Of a stretch of DNA of 64,000 bases, positions 33,479 through 41,145 are shown one piece after another. The translations under genes were made by a program, and so were the position numbers. Numbering within the stretch: position 1 is the stretch's first letter; each line of letters starts with the position of its first letter. The stretch is from CADEFF01 sp964569315. GTDB taxonomy: Bacteria; Pseudomonadota; Alphaproteobacteria; Dongiales; Dongiaceae. The notes below the pieces were generated by a model. The model was given only the letters and a program-made list of their open reading frames with translations, ran no database searches and was not told the DNA's origin. Location: positions 1 through 64,000 of the forward strand of contig CAZMUZ010000001.1 in the NCBI GenBank assembly GCA_964569315.1, read 5' to 3'.

Positions 33479-34251
33479 AGCATCCGGCAGCGCCCGTCTT
33501 CGGCTTGCTCACCCTCGCGGTGCTCGTTTTCATCGCGTCGCCCTTCGCGATCCTGACGCTTTTCGCCTTCAGCGAGGGGAGCACGCTCTCCTTCCCGATC
33601 ACGGGCCTTACGCTCGCCTGGTTCGGCAGGCTCTTCGAGGATCGCGAGTTCTGGGGCGCCTTCTCCAACAGCCTCGTCATCACCGGCAGCGTGGGTGCCG
33701 TCTCGACCGTGCTCGGCACCATGTCGGCGATCGCACTCACGCGGGCCGGGCCGCGCACCGGCTCCGCGCTTCGCGGTGCACTCATGGTGCCGCTGATGCT
33801 GCCGCCGCTGGTGCTCGGCATCGGACTCCTGACCTATTTCGTCACGCTCGGCATCAAGCTCGATCTCATCACGGTCATTCTCAGCCATGTCGTCTTCACG
33901 CAGCCGATCGTGATCCTCATCGTCTATGCGCGGCTCGAGAAGTTCGACGAGGCGGTGATCCACAGCGCGCGCGATCTGGGCGCCACGCCGCTGCAGGCCT
34001 TCTTCCAGGTGACGCTGCCGATCATCGGTCCGACCGTGATCGGCGCCGCGCTCGTCGCCATGGCGCTCTCGGTCGACGACTTCATCATCACCTTCTTCAC
34101 CATTGGCGGCGGCAACACCTTGCCGACCTTCCTATGGGGCATGCTGCGCAAGGGGATGAACCCCTCGATCAATGCCGTGGCGCTGATCCTGATGGCGGTG
34201 ACCGTCAGCGTGAGCGTTCTCAGCATGCGCTTCATTCGCTATCGCAAGTAA
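33475..34251 (+). CDS. ABC transporter permease, PotC-like
   Basis: ATG 33475 overlaps the stop of the first permease. The 258-residue protein has six predicted helices and the EAA loop DEAVIHSARDLGATPLQAFFQVTLPIIGPTVIG, followed by ALSVDDFIITFFTIGGGNTLPTFLWGMLRKG, the PotC signature. No ABC ATPase gene follows: the next gene, 24 nt later, encodes a VOC protein. The ATPase must come from elsewhere in the genome or from another importer. Confidence 0.92.
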   Translation: MKHPAAPVFGLLTLAVLVFIASPFAILTLFAFSEGSTLSFPITGLTLAWFGRLFEDREFWGAFSNSLVITGSVGAVSTVLGTMSAIALTRAGPRTGSALRGALMVPLMLPPLVLGIGLLTYFVTLGIKLDLITVILSHVVFTQPIVILIVYARLEKFDEAVIHSARDLGATPLQAFFQVTLPIIGPTVIGAALVAMALSVDDFIITFFTIGGGNTLPTFLWGMLRKGMNPSINAVALILMAVTVSVSVLSMRFIRYRK

Positions 34252-34275
34252 CCTCCGGCGGAGCTCGTACATCCC

Positions 34276-35226
34276 GTGACCCTCGAGAACGGCTTTCTTG
34301 CCGACCTGTCGCTGCTCTGTTTCGTCTGCGCGGATCTCGACGAGACGGTACGGCGCTGCGCGACGGAGCTGGGAATCGGCCCCTGGGAAGTCTATGACTT
34401 CGCGCCGCCGCGGCTCTTCGACACCGAGATTTCCGGCATGCCCGCGCCCTACCGGATGCGGGTGGCCTTCAGCGCCGTCGGCGGCATGGGCTGGTCGCTG
34501 CTGGAGCCGACCGGGGGCACTTCGATCTATGCGGATTTCCTGAAACGGCGCGGGCCCGGCCTGCATCATGTCGCCTTCCTGCATGAGCCGTTGAGCTATG
34601 CGGACTGCATCCGCGAGTTCGGCCGCCGCGGCTATGCGGTCGTGCAGAAGGGCGACTATTGTGGCCGCTTCTGCTATCTCGACACCCGCGAACGGGCGCA
34701 TCTGATCTTCGAACTGATCGAGGATCACAACGCAACCATGCTCGACAGGCTTTACCGTTTCCCCGCGCAGAGCGACGGCACCGGTGCCGCGCCGCTCTTC
34801 GACCGGACGGTTTCGGTCGGCCTTGTCACGGGCGATCTCGGCCGGAGTCTCGCCATCTATGCGGACGGGCTCGGCATCGGCCCCTGGTCGGTCGAGGAGC
34901 GCGTTTCGCCGGCGATCGCACGCCGCGCCACCGCGCGGATCGGCCGCTATCTCTGGGAGCTGGTCGAGCCGGGCGAGGGGGCTTCCGCCTATCGCGAGCG
35001 TCTCGATGCCAAGGACGCAAGCGCCCATTCCATCGGCGTGAGCGGCGGCGACTATGAGGGAACCTTGGCACAGTTGCGGGCGCGCCACATCGATATCGCA
35101 CCGGCGGACGGTGCCGGCGGCGGCCGCGCCGCCTATCTGGCGACGGAAGACGTTCTCGGTATCAGGCTGAAGCTCTTCGAACGCCAACCGGCCGTGCCTC
35201 CCGCGGGAATCCGCTATCCCGGCTGA
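34276..35226 (+). CDS. VOC (glyoxalase/bleomycin resistance) family protein, two domains
   Basis: GTG 34276 gives 316 residues with two beta-alpha-beta-beta-beta modules: the first starts LCFVCADLDETVRRCATELGIGPWEVYDF, the second VGLVTGDLGRSLAIYADGLGIGPWSVEERV. HHVAFLHEPL and IFELIEDH in the first half carry His and Glu in the usual metal-ligand places. The second module lacks an obvious His (HSIGVSGGDYEG is the closest). The family includes methylmalonyl-CoA epimerase and ring-cleavage dioxygenases. The gene closes the carboxylase-importer operon and converges with the LysR gene after 19 nt. Function unknown. Confidence 0.82.
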   Translation: MTLENGFLADLSLLCFVCADLDETVRRCATELGIGPWEVYDFAPPRLFDTEISGMPAPYRMRVAFSAVGGMGWSLLEPTGGTSIYADFLKRRGPGLHHVAFLHEPLSYADCIREFGRRGYAVVQKGDYCGRFCYLDTRERAHLIFELIEDHNATMLDRLYRFPAQSDGTGAAPLFDRTVSVGLVTGDLGRSLAIYADGLGIGPWSVEERVSPAIARRATARIGRYLWELVEPGEGASAYRERLDAKDASAHSIGVSGGDYEGTLAQLRARHIDIAPADGAGGGRAAYLATEDVLGIRLKLFERQPAVPPAGIRYPG

Positions 35227-35245
35227 AGGGGGCGCCCGATCCGGG

Positions 35246-36145
35246 CTACTGCGCCAGCAGGTCGCTGCGCAGCCAGTTCTCGAACTCCTTGGTCCGGATC
35301 GACATCTCCGCCTCGCTGTGCGTGATGATATAGACGTCGTGCGGTGCGGGAATGCGGTAGTCGAACAGCGGTACCAGCGAGCCGTCCTCGAGCCCGACCT
35401 TGGCGGTGAGCTGGTCGCCCATCGCGACGCCATGACCCGATCGCGCATATTCGAGCGCGATATGGGTGTCGCGCAGCATGAGTTTCCGCGCCGGTTCCAC
35501 CTGCGGCTGGCCGACATGGGTGAACCACCATTCCCAATCCTCGTCGGACTCGCCGTAGAGGAGGTCGTAGTTCGTAAGATCCGCCGGCCGGCGCGGCCGC
35601 GACGAGGCAAGCAGCTTCGGGCTGCAGACGGGAAAGAACTCGACCTTGGAGAGCAGCACCGTGCGCCGCCCCGGCCCGAAGGTTTCGCCATAGTTGATGG
35701 TGAGGTCGGCCTCGGGAATTCCCTCCATCGGCTGCTCGGTATCCGGGATGCCGGTCGGGATGAGGTGGATGTCGATCTCCGGATGGCGATTGAGGAAGCG
35801 ATGCAGATGCGGCGCGAGCCAGGTCGCGCAGAGCGTCGTCGTCGAGGCGACGGTGATCTGCCCCGTCATCGACAGCGGATTCATGAAATTGAGCGCCGCC
35901 TCCATCTTGTCGAAGGAGGCGGAGAGGATCGGCAGCAGGCGGCTCCCCTCCGGCGTGAGGCGAAGCCCGCCCTTGCGCCGGAAGAGCGTGATGCCGACGA
36001 GCTCCTCGAGCAGCCGAAGCTGGTGGCTGACCGCCGCGTGGGTCACGCCGAGTTCTTCCGCGGCGCGCTGCATATGGCCGTGGCGGCCCAGCACTTCGAA
36101 AGTGCGGAGCGCATTCAGCGGCAGGTTCTGGCGGCGGATCGGCAT
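35246..36145 (-). CDS. LysR family transcriptional regulator, GcvA-like
   Basis: The helix-turn-helix at the N-terminus (LPLNALRTFEVLGRHGHMQRAAEELGVTHAAVSHQLRLLEELVGITLFRR) is followed by a substrate-binding-fold effector domain. ATG 36145 gives 299 residues and the usual GcvA-type beginning; ATG 36181 (311 residues) is possible. It is divergent from the short-chain dehydrogenase at 36392, and its AT-rich upstream region (36195-36230) with two CAGAAA direct repeats is the likely binding site. LysR proteins typically activate the divergent gene in the presence of a substrate. Confidence 0.9.
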   Translation of the reverse strand: MPIRRQNLPLNALRTFEVLGRHGHMQRAAEELGVTHAAVSHQLRLLEELVGITLFRRKGGLRLTPEGSRLLPILSASFDKMEAALNFMNPLSMTGQITVASTTTLCATWLAPHLHRFLNRHPEIDIHLIPTGIPDTEQPMEGIPEADLTINYGETFGPGRRTVLLSKVEFFPVCSPKLLASSRPRRPADLTNYDLLYGESDEDWEWWFTHVGQPQVEPARKLMLRDTHIALEYARSGHGVAMGDQLTAKVGLEDGSLVPLFDYRIPAPHDVYIITHSEAEMSIRTKEFENWLRSDLLAQ

Positions 36146-36289
36146 GAGAAAGCGGAGCCCCGATCGACAAGCGGACTGCATCGGCCCGCAAACATTATTT
36201 ACAGAAAACCCCAGAAATATTCAATTGTGTGTGAGACCTTCTTGCCAGACCGTGGCAGCTTGGGATCGCCGTCCGCCTCGCTTCTGGCG

Positions 36290-36319
36290 AGGAAAACCGC
36301 CGTCCGGCGGCGTTTTCCT
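36290..36319 (+). terminator. Terminator-like hairpin in the leader of the dehydrogenase gene
   Basis: AGGAAAAC (36290-36297) pairs with GTTTTCCT (36312-36319), enclosing a GC-rich inner stem (CGCC with GGCG); the core reads AAAA-GC stem-TTTT. It lies between the divergent promoter region and the GTG start at 36392, with no upstream plus-strand gene to terminate. It could act as an attenuator in the leader or end a short transcript. Confidence 0.55.
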
Positions 36320-36391
36320 GTTGCGACCGGGTACGGCAGGGTTGCCCGGAACGGGCTTGGGACGAATTCCGGTCGAGCGAGGGGGACTGGG

Positions 36392-37153
36392 GTGAGATTT
36401 GCAGGCAAGCGGGTGCTCGTCACCGGCGCCGCACGCGGTATAGGCCGGGCGGCGGTCGAGGCCTTTCTCCAGGAAGGCGCGACGGTCGCGGTCAATGACC
36501 TTAGCGGTGCCGCCGTCGATGCCGCGATCGCCAGCCTCGGCGGCAAGCGGCTCGTCGCAGCGCCCGGCTCGGTCGGCTCCGTCGCCGACTGCGAGGCCAT
36601 CCTCCGCCGCGCCGTCGAAGGGCTTGGCGGTCTCGACGTGCTCGTCAACAACGCCGGGCTTTATCGCGAGGCGTCGATCGAAGTGACCGACGAGGCGCTA
36701 TGGGACCGCATCATCGACGTCAATCTGAAGGGCACCTTCTTCGCGAGCCGTGCCGCCGTCCCGCATCTGCGGGAGAGCCGCGGCGTGATCGTCAATCTCG
36801 CCTCGGAAGCGGGCGTGATCGGCACGCCGAACGTCGGTGCCTATGCCGCGTCGAAGGCTGGTGTCATCGGCCTCACCCGGGCGCTCGCCATGGAGCTGGC
36901 GAACGCGGTGCGGGTGACGTGCGTCTGCCCGGCCCCCACCGATACGCAAATCTTCGACGATACCGCCGCGACCATTCCCAACGTCGACGCCTATCGCGCC
37001 GCGCTTCGCAACTACACGCCGATGAAACGGCTCGGCAAACCGGCGGAGATCGCGCGGGCAATTCTCTTTCTGGCATCCGAGGATGCGACCTTCATCACGG
37101 GCACGGCACTGATGGTCGATGGCGGTGTGACCGCAGGATCGACCGCGCTGTGA
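36392..37153 (+). CDS. Short-chain dehydrogenase/reductase
   Basis: GTG 36392 follows a good ribosome binding site (GAGGGGG) and gives 253 residues. The cofactor motif is VLVTGAARGIGRAAVEAF; NNAG, the Ser of NLASEAG and YAASKAG complete the classical SDR active site. ND at the end of the second strand (VAVNDLSG) suggests NAD rather than NADP. Substrates are hydroxy compounds that cannot be specified. It is divergent from the LysR gene and 151 nt upstream of the NitT/TauT-type binding protein. Confidence 0.9.
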   Translation: MRFAGKRVLVTGAARGIGRAAVEAFLQEGATVAVNDLSGAAVDAAIASLGGKRLVAAPGSVGSVADCEAILRRAVEGLGGLDVLVNNAGLYREASIEVTDEALWDRIIDVNLKGTFFASRAAVPHLRESRGVIVNLASEAGVIGTPNVGAYAASKAGVIGLTRALAMELANAVRVTCVCPAPTDTQIFDDTAATIPNVDAYRAALRNYTPMKRLGKPAEIARAILFLASEDATFITGTALMVDGGVTAGSTAL

Positions 37154-37250
37154 TGCGCCACCGCAAGGCGAAGGATTCGCGACCAGGGCGCTGCGGCGCA
37201 TTCGGATTTCGGCTCGATGCCATTTCGCCTATGATCGCGTTCAAACGGAC

Positions 37251-37279
37251 CCGCCCGGCAGCGTCGCATCGCCGGGCGG
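37251..37279 (+). terminator. Hairpin between dehydrogenase and binding-protein genes
   Basis: CCGCCCGGC (37251-37259) and GCCGGGCGG (37271-37279) form a perfect 9-bp stem with an 11-nt loop and no following T run. A promoter-like TATGAT lies just upstream at 37230-37235, so the hairpin would be in the leader of the binding-protein gene at 37305. Confidence 0.45.
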
Positions 37280-37304
37280 CATAACACCCATGGGAGGGAA
37301 CTCG

Positions 37305-38321
37305 ATGAAACGACTCATTGCCTGTTGCCTGGCGATCGGCGGCTTTGCGCTGATGACAGGAACCGCGTCGCCCGCCAAGGCGGTCGATACGGACAAGCTC
37401 GTCTGCGCCTTCACCTTCTGGCCGGGCCAGGGCGTCTACATCCTGGCCGACAAGCTCGGCTACTTCGGCGAAGAGGGCGTGCAGATGGAGTTCGTCCAGG
37501 AGGACGACATCCAGATCCAGACCGAGGCGATGGAGGCGGGGCACATCAACTGCAACTCGCGCACCATCGGCGAGTATCTGAGCCGCCCGCGCAACGCCGA
37601 GACCAAGGGCAAGGTCGTGGCGGCCATGGATTTCTCGCGCGGCGGCGACGGCGTGATCGCCAGCGGCGACATCAAGGATGTCTGCGATCTCAAGGGCAAG
37701 ACCTTCGCGATGGAACCGACCCTGCCGGCCAATCTCCTGCTCCAGATCGAGCTCCGGGAGAAGTGCGGCATGACGCTGAACGACCTCAACATCCTGCATA
37801 TCGCGACGGCCGACGGGCTCGCCGTGTTCGCGGATCCGAAGGTCGACGTGATCGAATCCTACGAGCCGCTGCTCAGCCAGATTCTGGCGGCGAACGTTCG
37901 GCCGGGCGCCTACAAGCTCGTGGATTCGGCAGACTATCCGGAGCTGATCGTCGACATCATCTTCCTGCACGAGGAGCTGCTGGAGAAGAATCCGGAGCTC
38001 GTGCGCGGGATGCTGCGCGCCGTCTATCGGGCCGCCGATTATTATTTCAAGGAGACGGACAAGGCGCTCGAGATCATGGCGCCGGCCTTCAACCTCACGC
38101 CGGCCGAGATGAAGGAGGCGATGGCGGGTCTCAAGCTCGCGACCTATGAAGAGTCGGTCGATCTCTTCGGGACCAACGAGGCGCCGGGTCGCTTCCAGGG
38201 GATCTTCGACACGGTGATGCAGCTCAATGTCGAGCAGGGCGTTGCCGACGAGCCGCTGAAATACGGCAATCAGGTCGATGCCTCCTTCCTCGGCAACCTG
38301 TTCGAAGGTCACACCCGCTAA
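37305..38321 (+). CDS. ABC transporter substrate-binding protein, NMT1/THI5-like (NitT/TauT family)
   Basis: ATG 37305 has a strong ribosome binding site (GGGAGGG). The 338-residue protein begins with a Sec signal peptide (MKRLIACCLAIGGFALMTGTASPAKA, cleavage near residue 26). The mature part has AFTFWPGQGVYILADKLGYFGEEGVQMEFVQ and GDGVIASGDIKDVCDLKGKTFAMEP, the NMT1 pattern. Ligands of the family include nitrate, sulfonates, pyrimidine precursors and other small anions. It heads an importer of binding protein, permease and ATPase. Confidence 0.9.
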   Translation: MKRLIACCLAIGGFALMTGTASPAKAVDTDKLVCAFTFWPGQGVYILADKLGYFGEEGVQMEFVQEDDIQIQTEAMEAGHINCNSRTIGEYLSRPRNAETKGKVVAAMDFSRGGDGVIASGDIKDVCDLKGKTFAMEPTLPANLLLQIELREKCGMTLNDLNILHIATADGLAVFADPKVDVIESYEPLLSQILAANVRPGAYKLVDSADYPELIVDIIFLHEELLEKNPELVRGMLRAVYRAADYYFKETDKALEIMAPAFNLTPAEMKEAMAGLKLATYEESVDLFGTNEAPGRFQGIFDTVMQLNVEQGVADEPLKYGNQVDASFLGNLFEGHTR

Positions 38322-38336
38322 GCAGGGTTCGATCAC

Positions 38337-38368
38337 CCGGGAGGGCGCGCTCCGGTGCGCCCTCCCGG
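38337..38368 (+). terminator. Strong 12-bp hairpin after binding-protein gene
   Basis: CCGGGAGGGCGC (38337-38348) and GCGCCCTCCCGG (38357-38368) form a perfect 12-bp GC stem with an 8-nt loop. It begins 16 nt after the binding-protein stop and ends 46 nt before the permease start. No long T run follows, so partial termination or protection of the upstream mRNA end is more likely than full termination. Confidence 0.7.
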
Positions 38369-38414
38369 TTCGTCTGCGCAGAATGACTTTCTTGCCCGAT
38401 CGGAAGGAATGCTG

Positions 38415-39230
38415 ATGCCCCGCAATCCCGGCGGCGAACCCGGCCTGTGGAAGCGACTCTTCACGCTGCGCTCCCGGCTGAGCCGTCCGACCGAAATCGG
38501 ACTCGGCGTTCTCGCCTTCGTTTTCCTGCTGGCGGTCTGGGCGATCGTGGTGGCCACGAGCTCGATCAAGCCGCAATACATGCCCTCGCTGCTCTCGATC
38601 GGCGAGGCGCTCTACAGCCTGTTCGTCGATTTCAACTTCGCCGCGGACATCTATATCAGCGTGGTCCGCGTCGCGATCGCCTTCGCGATCGCGGCGGTCA
38701 TGGCCATTCCGATCGGAATCCTGATGGGCAGCTACCGTGTCTTCGGTGCGCTGGGCGAGCCGGTCATCGATCTCATCCGCTATCTGCCGGTCCCCGCGCT
38801 CGTGCCGCTCACGGTCATCTGGCTCGGGATCGGCGAGGGCTCGAAGATCGCCCTGCTCTGGATGGGTACCTTCTTCCAGCTCGTTCTCCTGATCGCCGAC
38901 GACGCGAAGCGCGTGCCGCAGGAATATGTCGAAACGGCCTACACGCTCGGCGCAAAGCAGCGTCACGTGCTGGGCCTGGTGATCCTGCGCAGCATCCTGC
39001 CCACCATGGTGGACAATCTCCGCATCACGCTCGGCTGGTGCTGGAGCTATGTGATCCTGGCCGAGATCGTGGCCTCCAACGAGGGTATCGGCCAGGTGAT
39101 CTGGGCCTCGCGGCGCTTCGGCAAGACGCCCGAGGTCATGGCGGGCGTGCTCACCATCGGCCTCATCGGCCTGTTGAGCGACCAGCTCATTCGGCTCGCC
39201 AGCAAGAAGCTGTTTCCCTATCTGCGGTGA
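38415..39230 (+). CDS. ABC transporter permease, NitT/TauT family
   Basis: ATG 38415 is preceded by GGAAGGA at good spacing and gives 271 residues; ATG 38409 is the nearest alternative. Six helices are predicted, with the cytoplasmic loop YVETAYTLGAKQRHVLGLVILRSILPTMVDNLRITLG and the ending LLSDQLIRLASKKLFPYLR, both typical of SsuC/TauC-type permeases. It works with the binding protein at 37305 and the ATPase at 39283. Confidence 0.92.
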   Translation: MPRNPGGEPGLWKRLFTLRSRLSRPTEIGLGVLAFVFLLAVWAIVVATSSIKPQYMPSLLSIGEALYSLFVDFNFAADIYISVVRVAIAFAIAAVMAIPIGILMGSYRVFGALGEPVIDLIRYLPVPALVPLTVIWLGIGEGSKIALLWMGTFFQLVLLIADDAKRVPQEYVETAYTLGAKQRHVLGLVILRSILPTMVDNLRITLGWCWSYVILAEIVASNEGIGQVIWASRRFGKTPEVMAGVLTIGLIGLLSDQLIRLASKKLFPYLR

Positions 39231-39282
39231 GGCGGGCAGGAGGCTGCGGCATGGACAGGATCGAAAGCGAAGGTGACGGCGA

Positions 39283-40131
39283 ATGACGCAGCATGAGGCG
39301 CGCACGGGCGAAGCGGATTTCCTGCGAATCGACCATGTGAGCAAGTGGTTCGGTGGCACCGACGAGCATGCGGGCATGCAGGTGATCGACGACGTCTCGA
39401 TGACCATCGAGAAGGGGGAACTCGCCGTATTCGTCGGCCCGTCGGGCTGCGGCAAGACGACCCTGATGCGCATCGTGGGCGGGCTCGACCAGCCGAGCAG
39501 CGGAACGGTGATGCTCGGCGGCGAGGCGGTCAAGGGGCCGGACCGGCACAAGGGCGTGGTGTTCCAGTCCTATTCCTCCTTCCCCTGGCTCAACGTGCTC
39601 GACAACGTGAAGTTCGGCCTCCGCTTCCGCGACGGGCTTTCCGCCAAGGAGAAGGAAGAGATCGCCCGGCATTATGTGGACCTGGTCGGGTTGGTCGGGT
39701 TCGAGTCGTTTTACGTGAACAAGATCTCCGGCGGAATGCGGCAGCGCCTGGCGCTCGCGCGCACGCTTGCGGCCGATCCGGATATTCTTCTGATGGACGA
39801 ACCGTTCGGCGCGCTCGATGCGCAGAACCGGGAGTTCCTGCAGGTCCAGCTTCTCGATATCCGCGAGCGGGAACGCAAGACCATCGTCTTCGTGACGCAT
39901 GACGTGGACGAGGCCGTGTTTCTCGCGGAACGCGTGTTCATCTTCTCCGCGCGCCCGGCCACCATCATCGAGGAAATCCGCGTCAGCGAAACCCTGCCGG
40001 CCAAGCGCGACCTGAAGGTCAAGGACTCCGAGCAGTTCCTCCATCTCCGCAACCGCATCCAGGCGGTGATCCGGACCCAGGCGCGGCGGACCGAGGAAGA
40101 GATGCTCCGTGTCGCGGCCCGGCGGCGCTGA
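39283..40131 (+). CDS. ABC transporter ATP-binding protein, NitT/TauT family
   Basis: The 282-residue ATPase has Walker A (GPSGCGKTT), Q loop (VVFQSYSSFPWLNVLDNV), signature (ISGGMRQRLALARTL), Walker B (ILLMDEPFGALD) and switch His (VFVTHDVDEAVFLAERV). These match SsuB/TauB-type subunits. A 30-residue C-terminal tail rich in Arg is present. It starts 52 nt after the permease and converges with the minus-strand dehydrogenase. Confidence 0.94.
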   Translation: MTQHEARTGEADFLRIDHVSKWFGGTDEHAGMQVIDDVSMTIEKGELAVFVGPSGCGKTTLMRIVGGLDQPSSGTVMLGGEAVKGPDRHKGVVFQSYSSFPWLNVLDNVKFGLRFRDGLSAKEKEEIARHYVDLVGLVGFESFYVNKISGGMRQRLALARTLAADPDILLMDEPFGALDAQNREFLQVQLLDIRERERKTIVFVTHDVDEAVFLAERVFIFSARPATIIEEIRVSETLPAKRDLKVKDSEQFLHLRNRIQAVIRTQARRTEEEMLRVAARRR

Positions 40132-40194
40132 GTCGGGATCGACGATGCTTTCCTCGCGCGCGGGATCTCCGTCCCGCGCGCGCCCGGTCCCGAC
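40132..40194. terminator. Nested bidirectional terminator between convergent genes
   Basis: An inner perfect 11-bp stem, CGCGCGCGGGA (40155-40165) with TCCCGCGCGCG (40172-40182) around a 6-nt loop, sits within an outer stem GTCGGGA (40132-40138) with TCCCGAC (40188-40194). The element fills the gap between the ATPase stop and the convergent dehydrogenase stop, and can fold on either strand. Confidence 0.75.
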
Positions 40195-40219
40195 CGAGGC
40201 CGCCGTGCCTCTCCCCGCC

Positions 40220-40975
40220 TCAGGCGGCGGTGTTGCCGCCGTCGATCGGCAGGGCCACGCCGTTGATGTAGCCCGAGGCATCGGACAGCAGGAACAGGAT
40301 GGCCTCCGCCACCTCCTCCGGCTGGCAAACCCGGCCGATGGGCGTGTTGTTGCCGCTTTCCTTGAACCCTTCGGCTGCGGAAAGGCCGCGAGCGGCATAT
40401 TCTTCCATCAGCATCGGCGTGTTGGTTTCGCCGGGGCAGACCACATTGACGCGAATGCCCTGCTTGATGTGATCGAGGGCCATGCAGCGGGTCATCTGCA
40501 CGACGGCACCCTTGCTCGCGCAATAGGCAAAGGCGCGTGTCCCGCCGACGAGCCCCCAGTCGGAGGCGACATTCACGATATTGCCCTTGCCCTGGGCGAT
40601 CATGCCGGGCAGCGTCGCCCGGCTCATATGGAAGACGCCGTCCACATTCACCGACATTGTCGTACGCCAATGATCGAGCTGCTGGTCGATGGCGGTGCCG
40701 TAGAAGAACACCCCGGCACCGTTCACCAGCGCGTCGATGCGCCCGAACCGCTTCACGACGGCCGCCACGGCCTTCTCGCAGGAGGCGAAATCCGTGACCT
40801 CGACGGAGAAGAAGGCGGACTTGCCGGCGCCCAGTTCCTTTTCGAGTGCCTTCCCACGCGCCTCGTCGCGTCCGAGCAGCGCCACGGTGGCACCCGCCTT
40901 CGCGAGCCGGCGGGCGGTGGCGGCGCCGATGCCGGAGGTGGCACCGGTCACGACGATGATCTTTCCGTTGAGCAT
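40220..40975 (-). CDS. Short-chain dehydrogenase/reductase
   Basis: ATG 40975 gives 251 residues. The cofactor motif is IIVVTGATSGIGAATARRLAKAG with LLGRDEAR, suggesting NADP use. The usual NNAG is NGAG (ALVNGAGVFF); the Ser of NVASDWG and YCASKGA complete the active site. It is divergent from the M24 gene at 41146, with a 170-nt gap that must hold promoters for both. It might oxidise or reduce the alcohol handled by the acoABC and diol dehydratase genes, an inference from proximity only. Confidence 0.9.
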   Translation of the reverse strand: MLNGKIIVVTGATSGIGAATARRLAKAGATVALLGRDEARGKALEKELGAGKSAFFSVEVTDFASCEKAVAAVVKRFGRIDALVNGAGVFFYGTAIDQQLDHWRTTMSVNVDGVFHMSRATLPGMIAQGKGNIVNVASDWGLVGGTRAFAYCASKGAVVQMTRCMALDHIKQGIRVNVVCPGETNTPMLMEEYAARGLSAAEGFKESGNNTPIGRVCQPEEVAEAILFLLSDASGYINGVALPIDGGNTAA

Positions 40976-41145
40976 ATCCCTTTGTTCCTTTCGTCCCGTA
41001 ATCGACCTTCGGTTGCACACGACCATCGCCTCGAAGGTCGGTGGCGCTCGCGCGCCGTCGGAATAATAGGGACAAGGCTGCGGAGCGCAATCGAACCCTG
41101 CATCGGCGAAAAAATGCACGGTGCCAACCAAAATCGGAGGAGACG

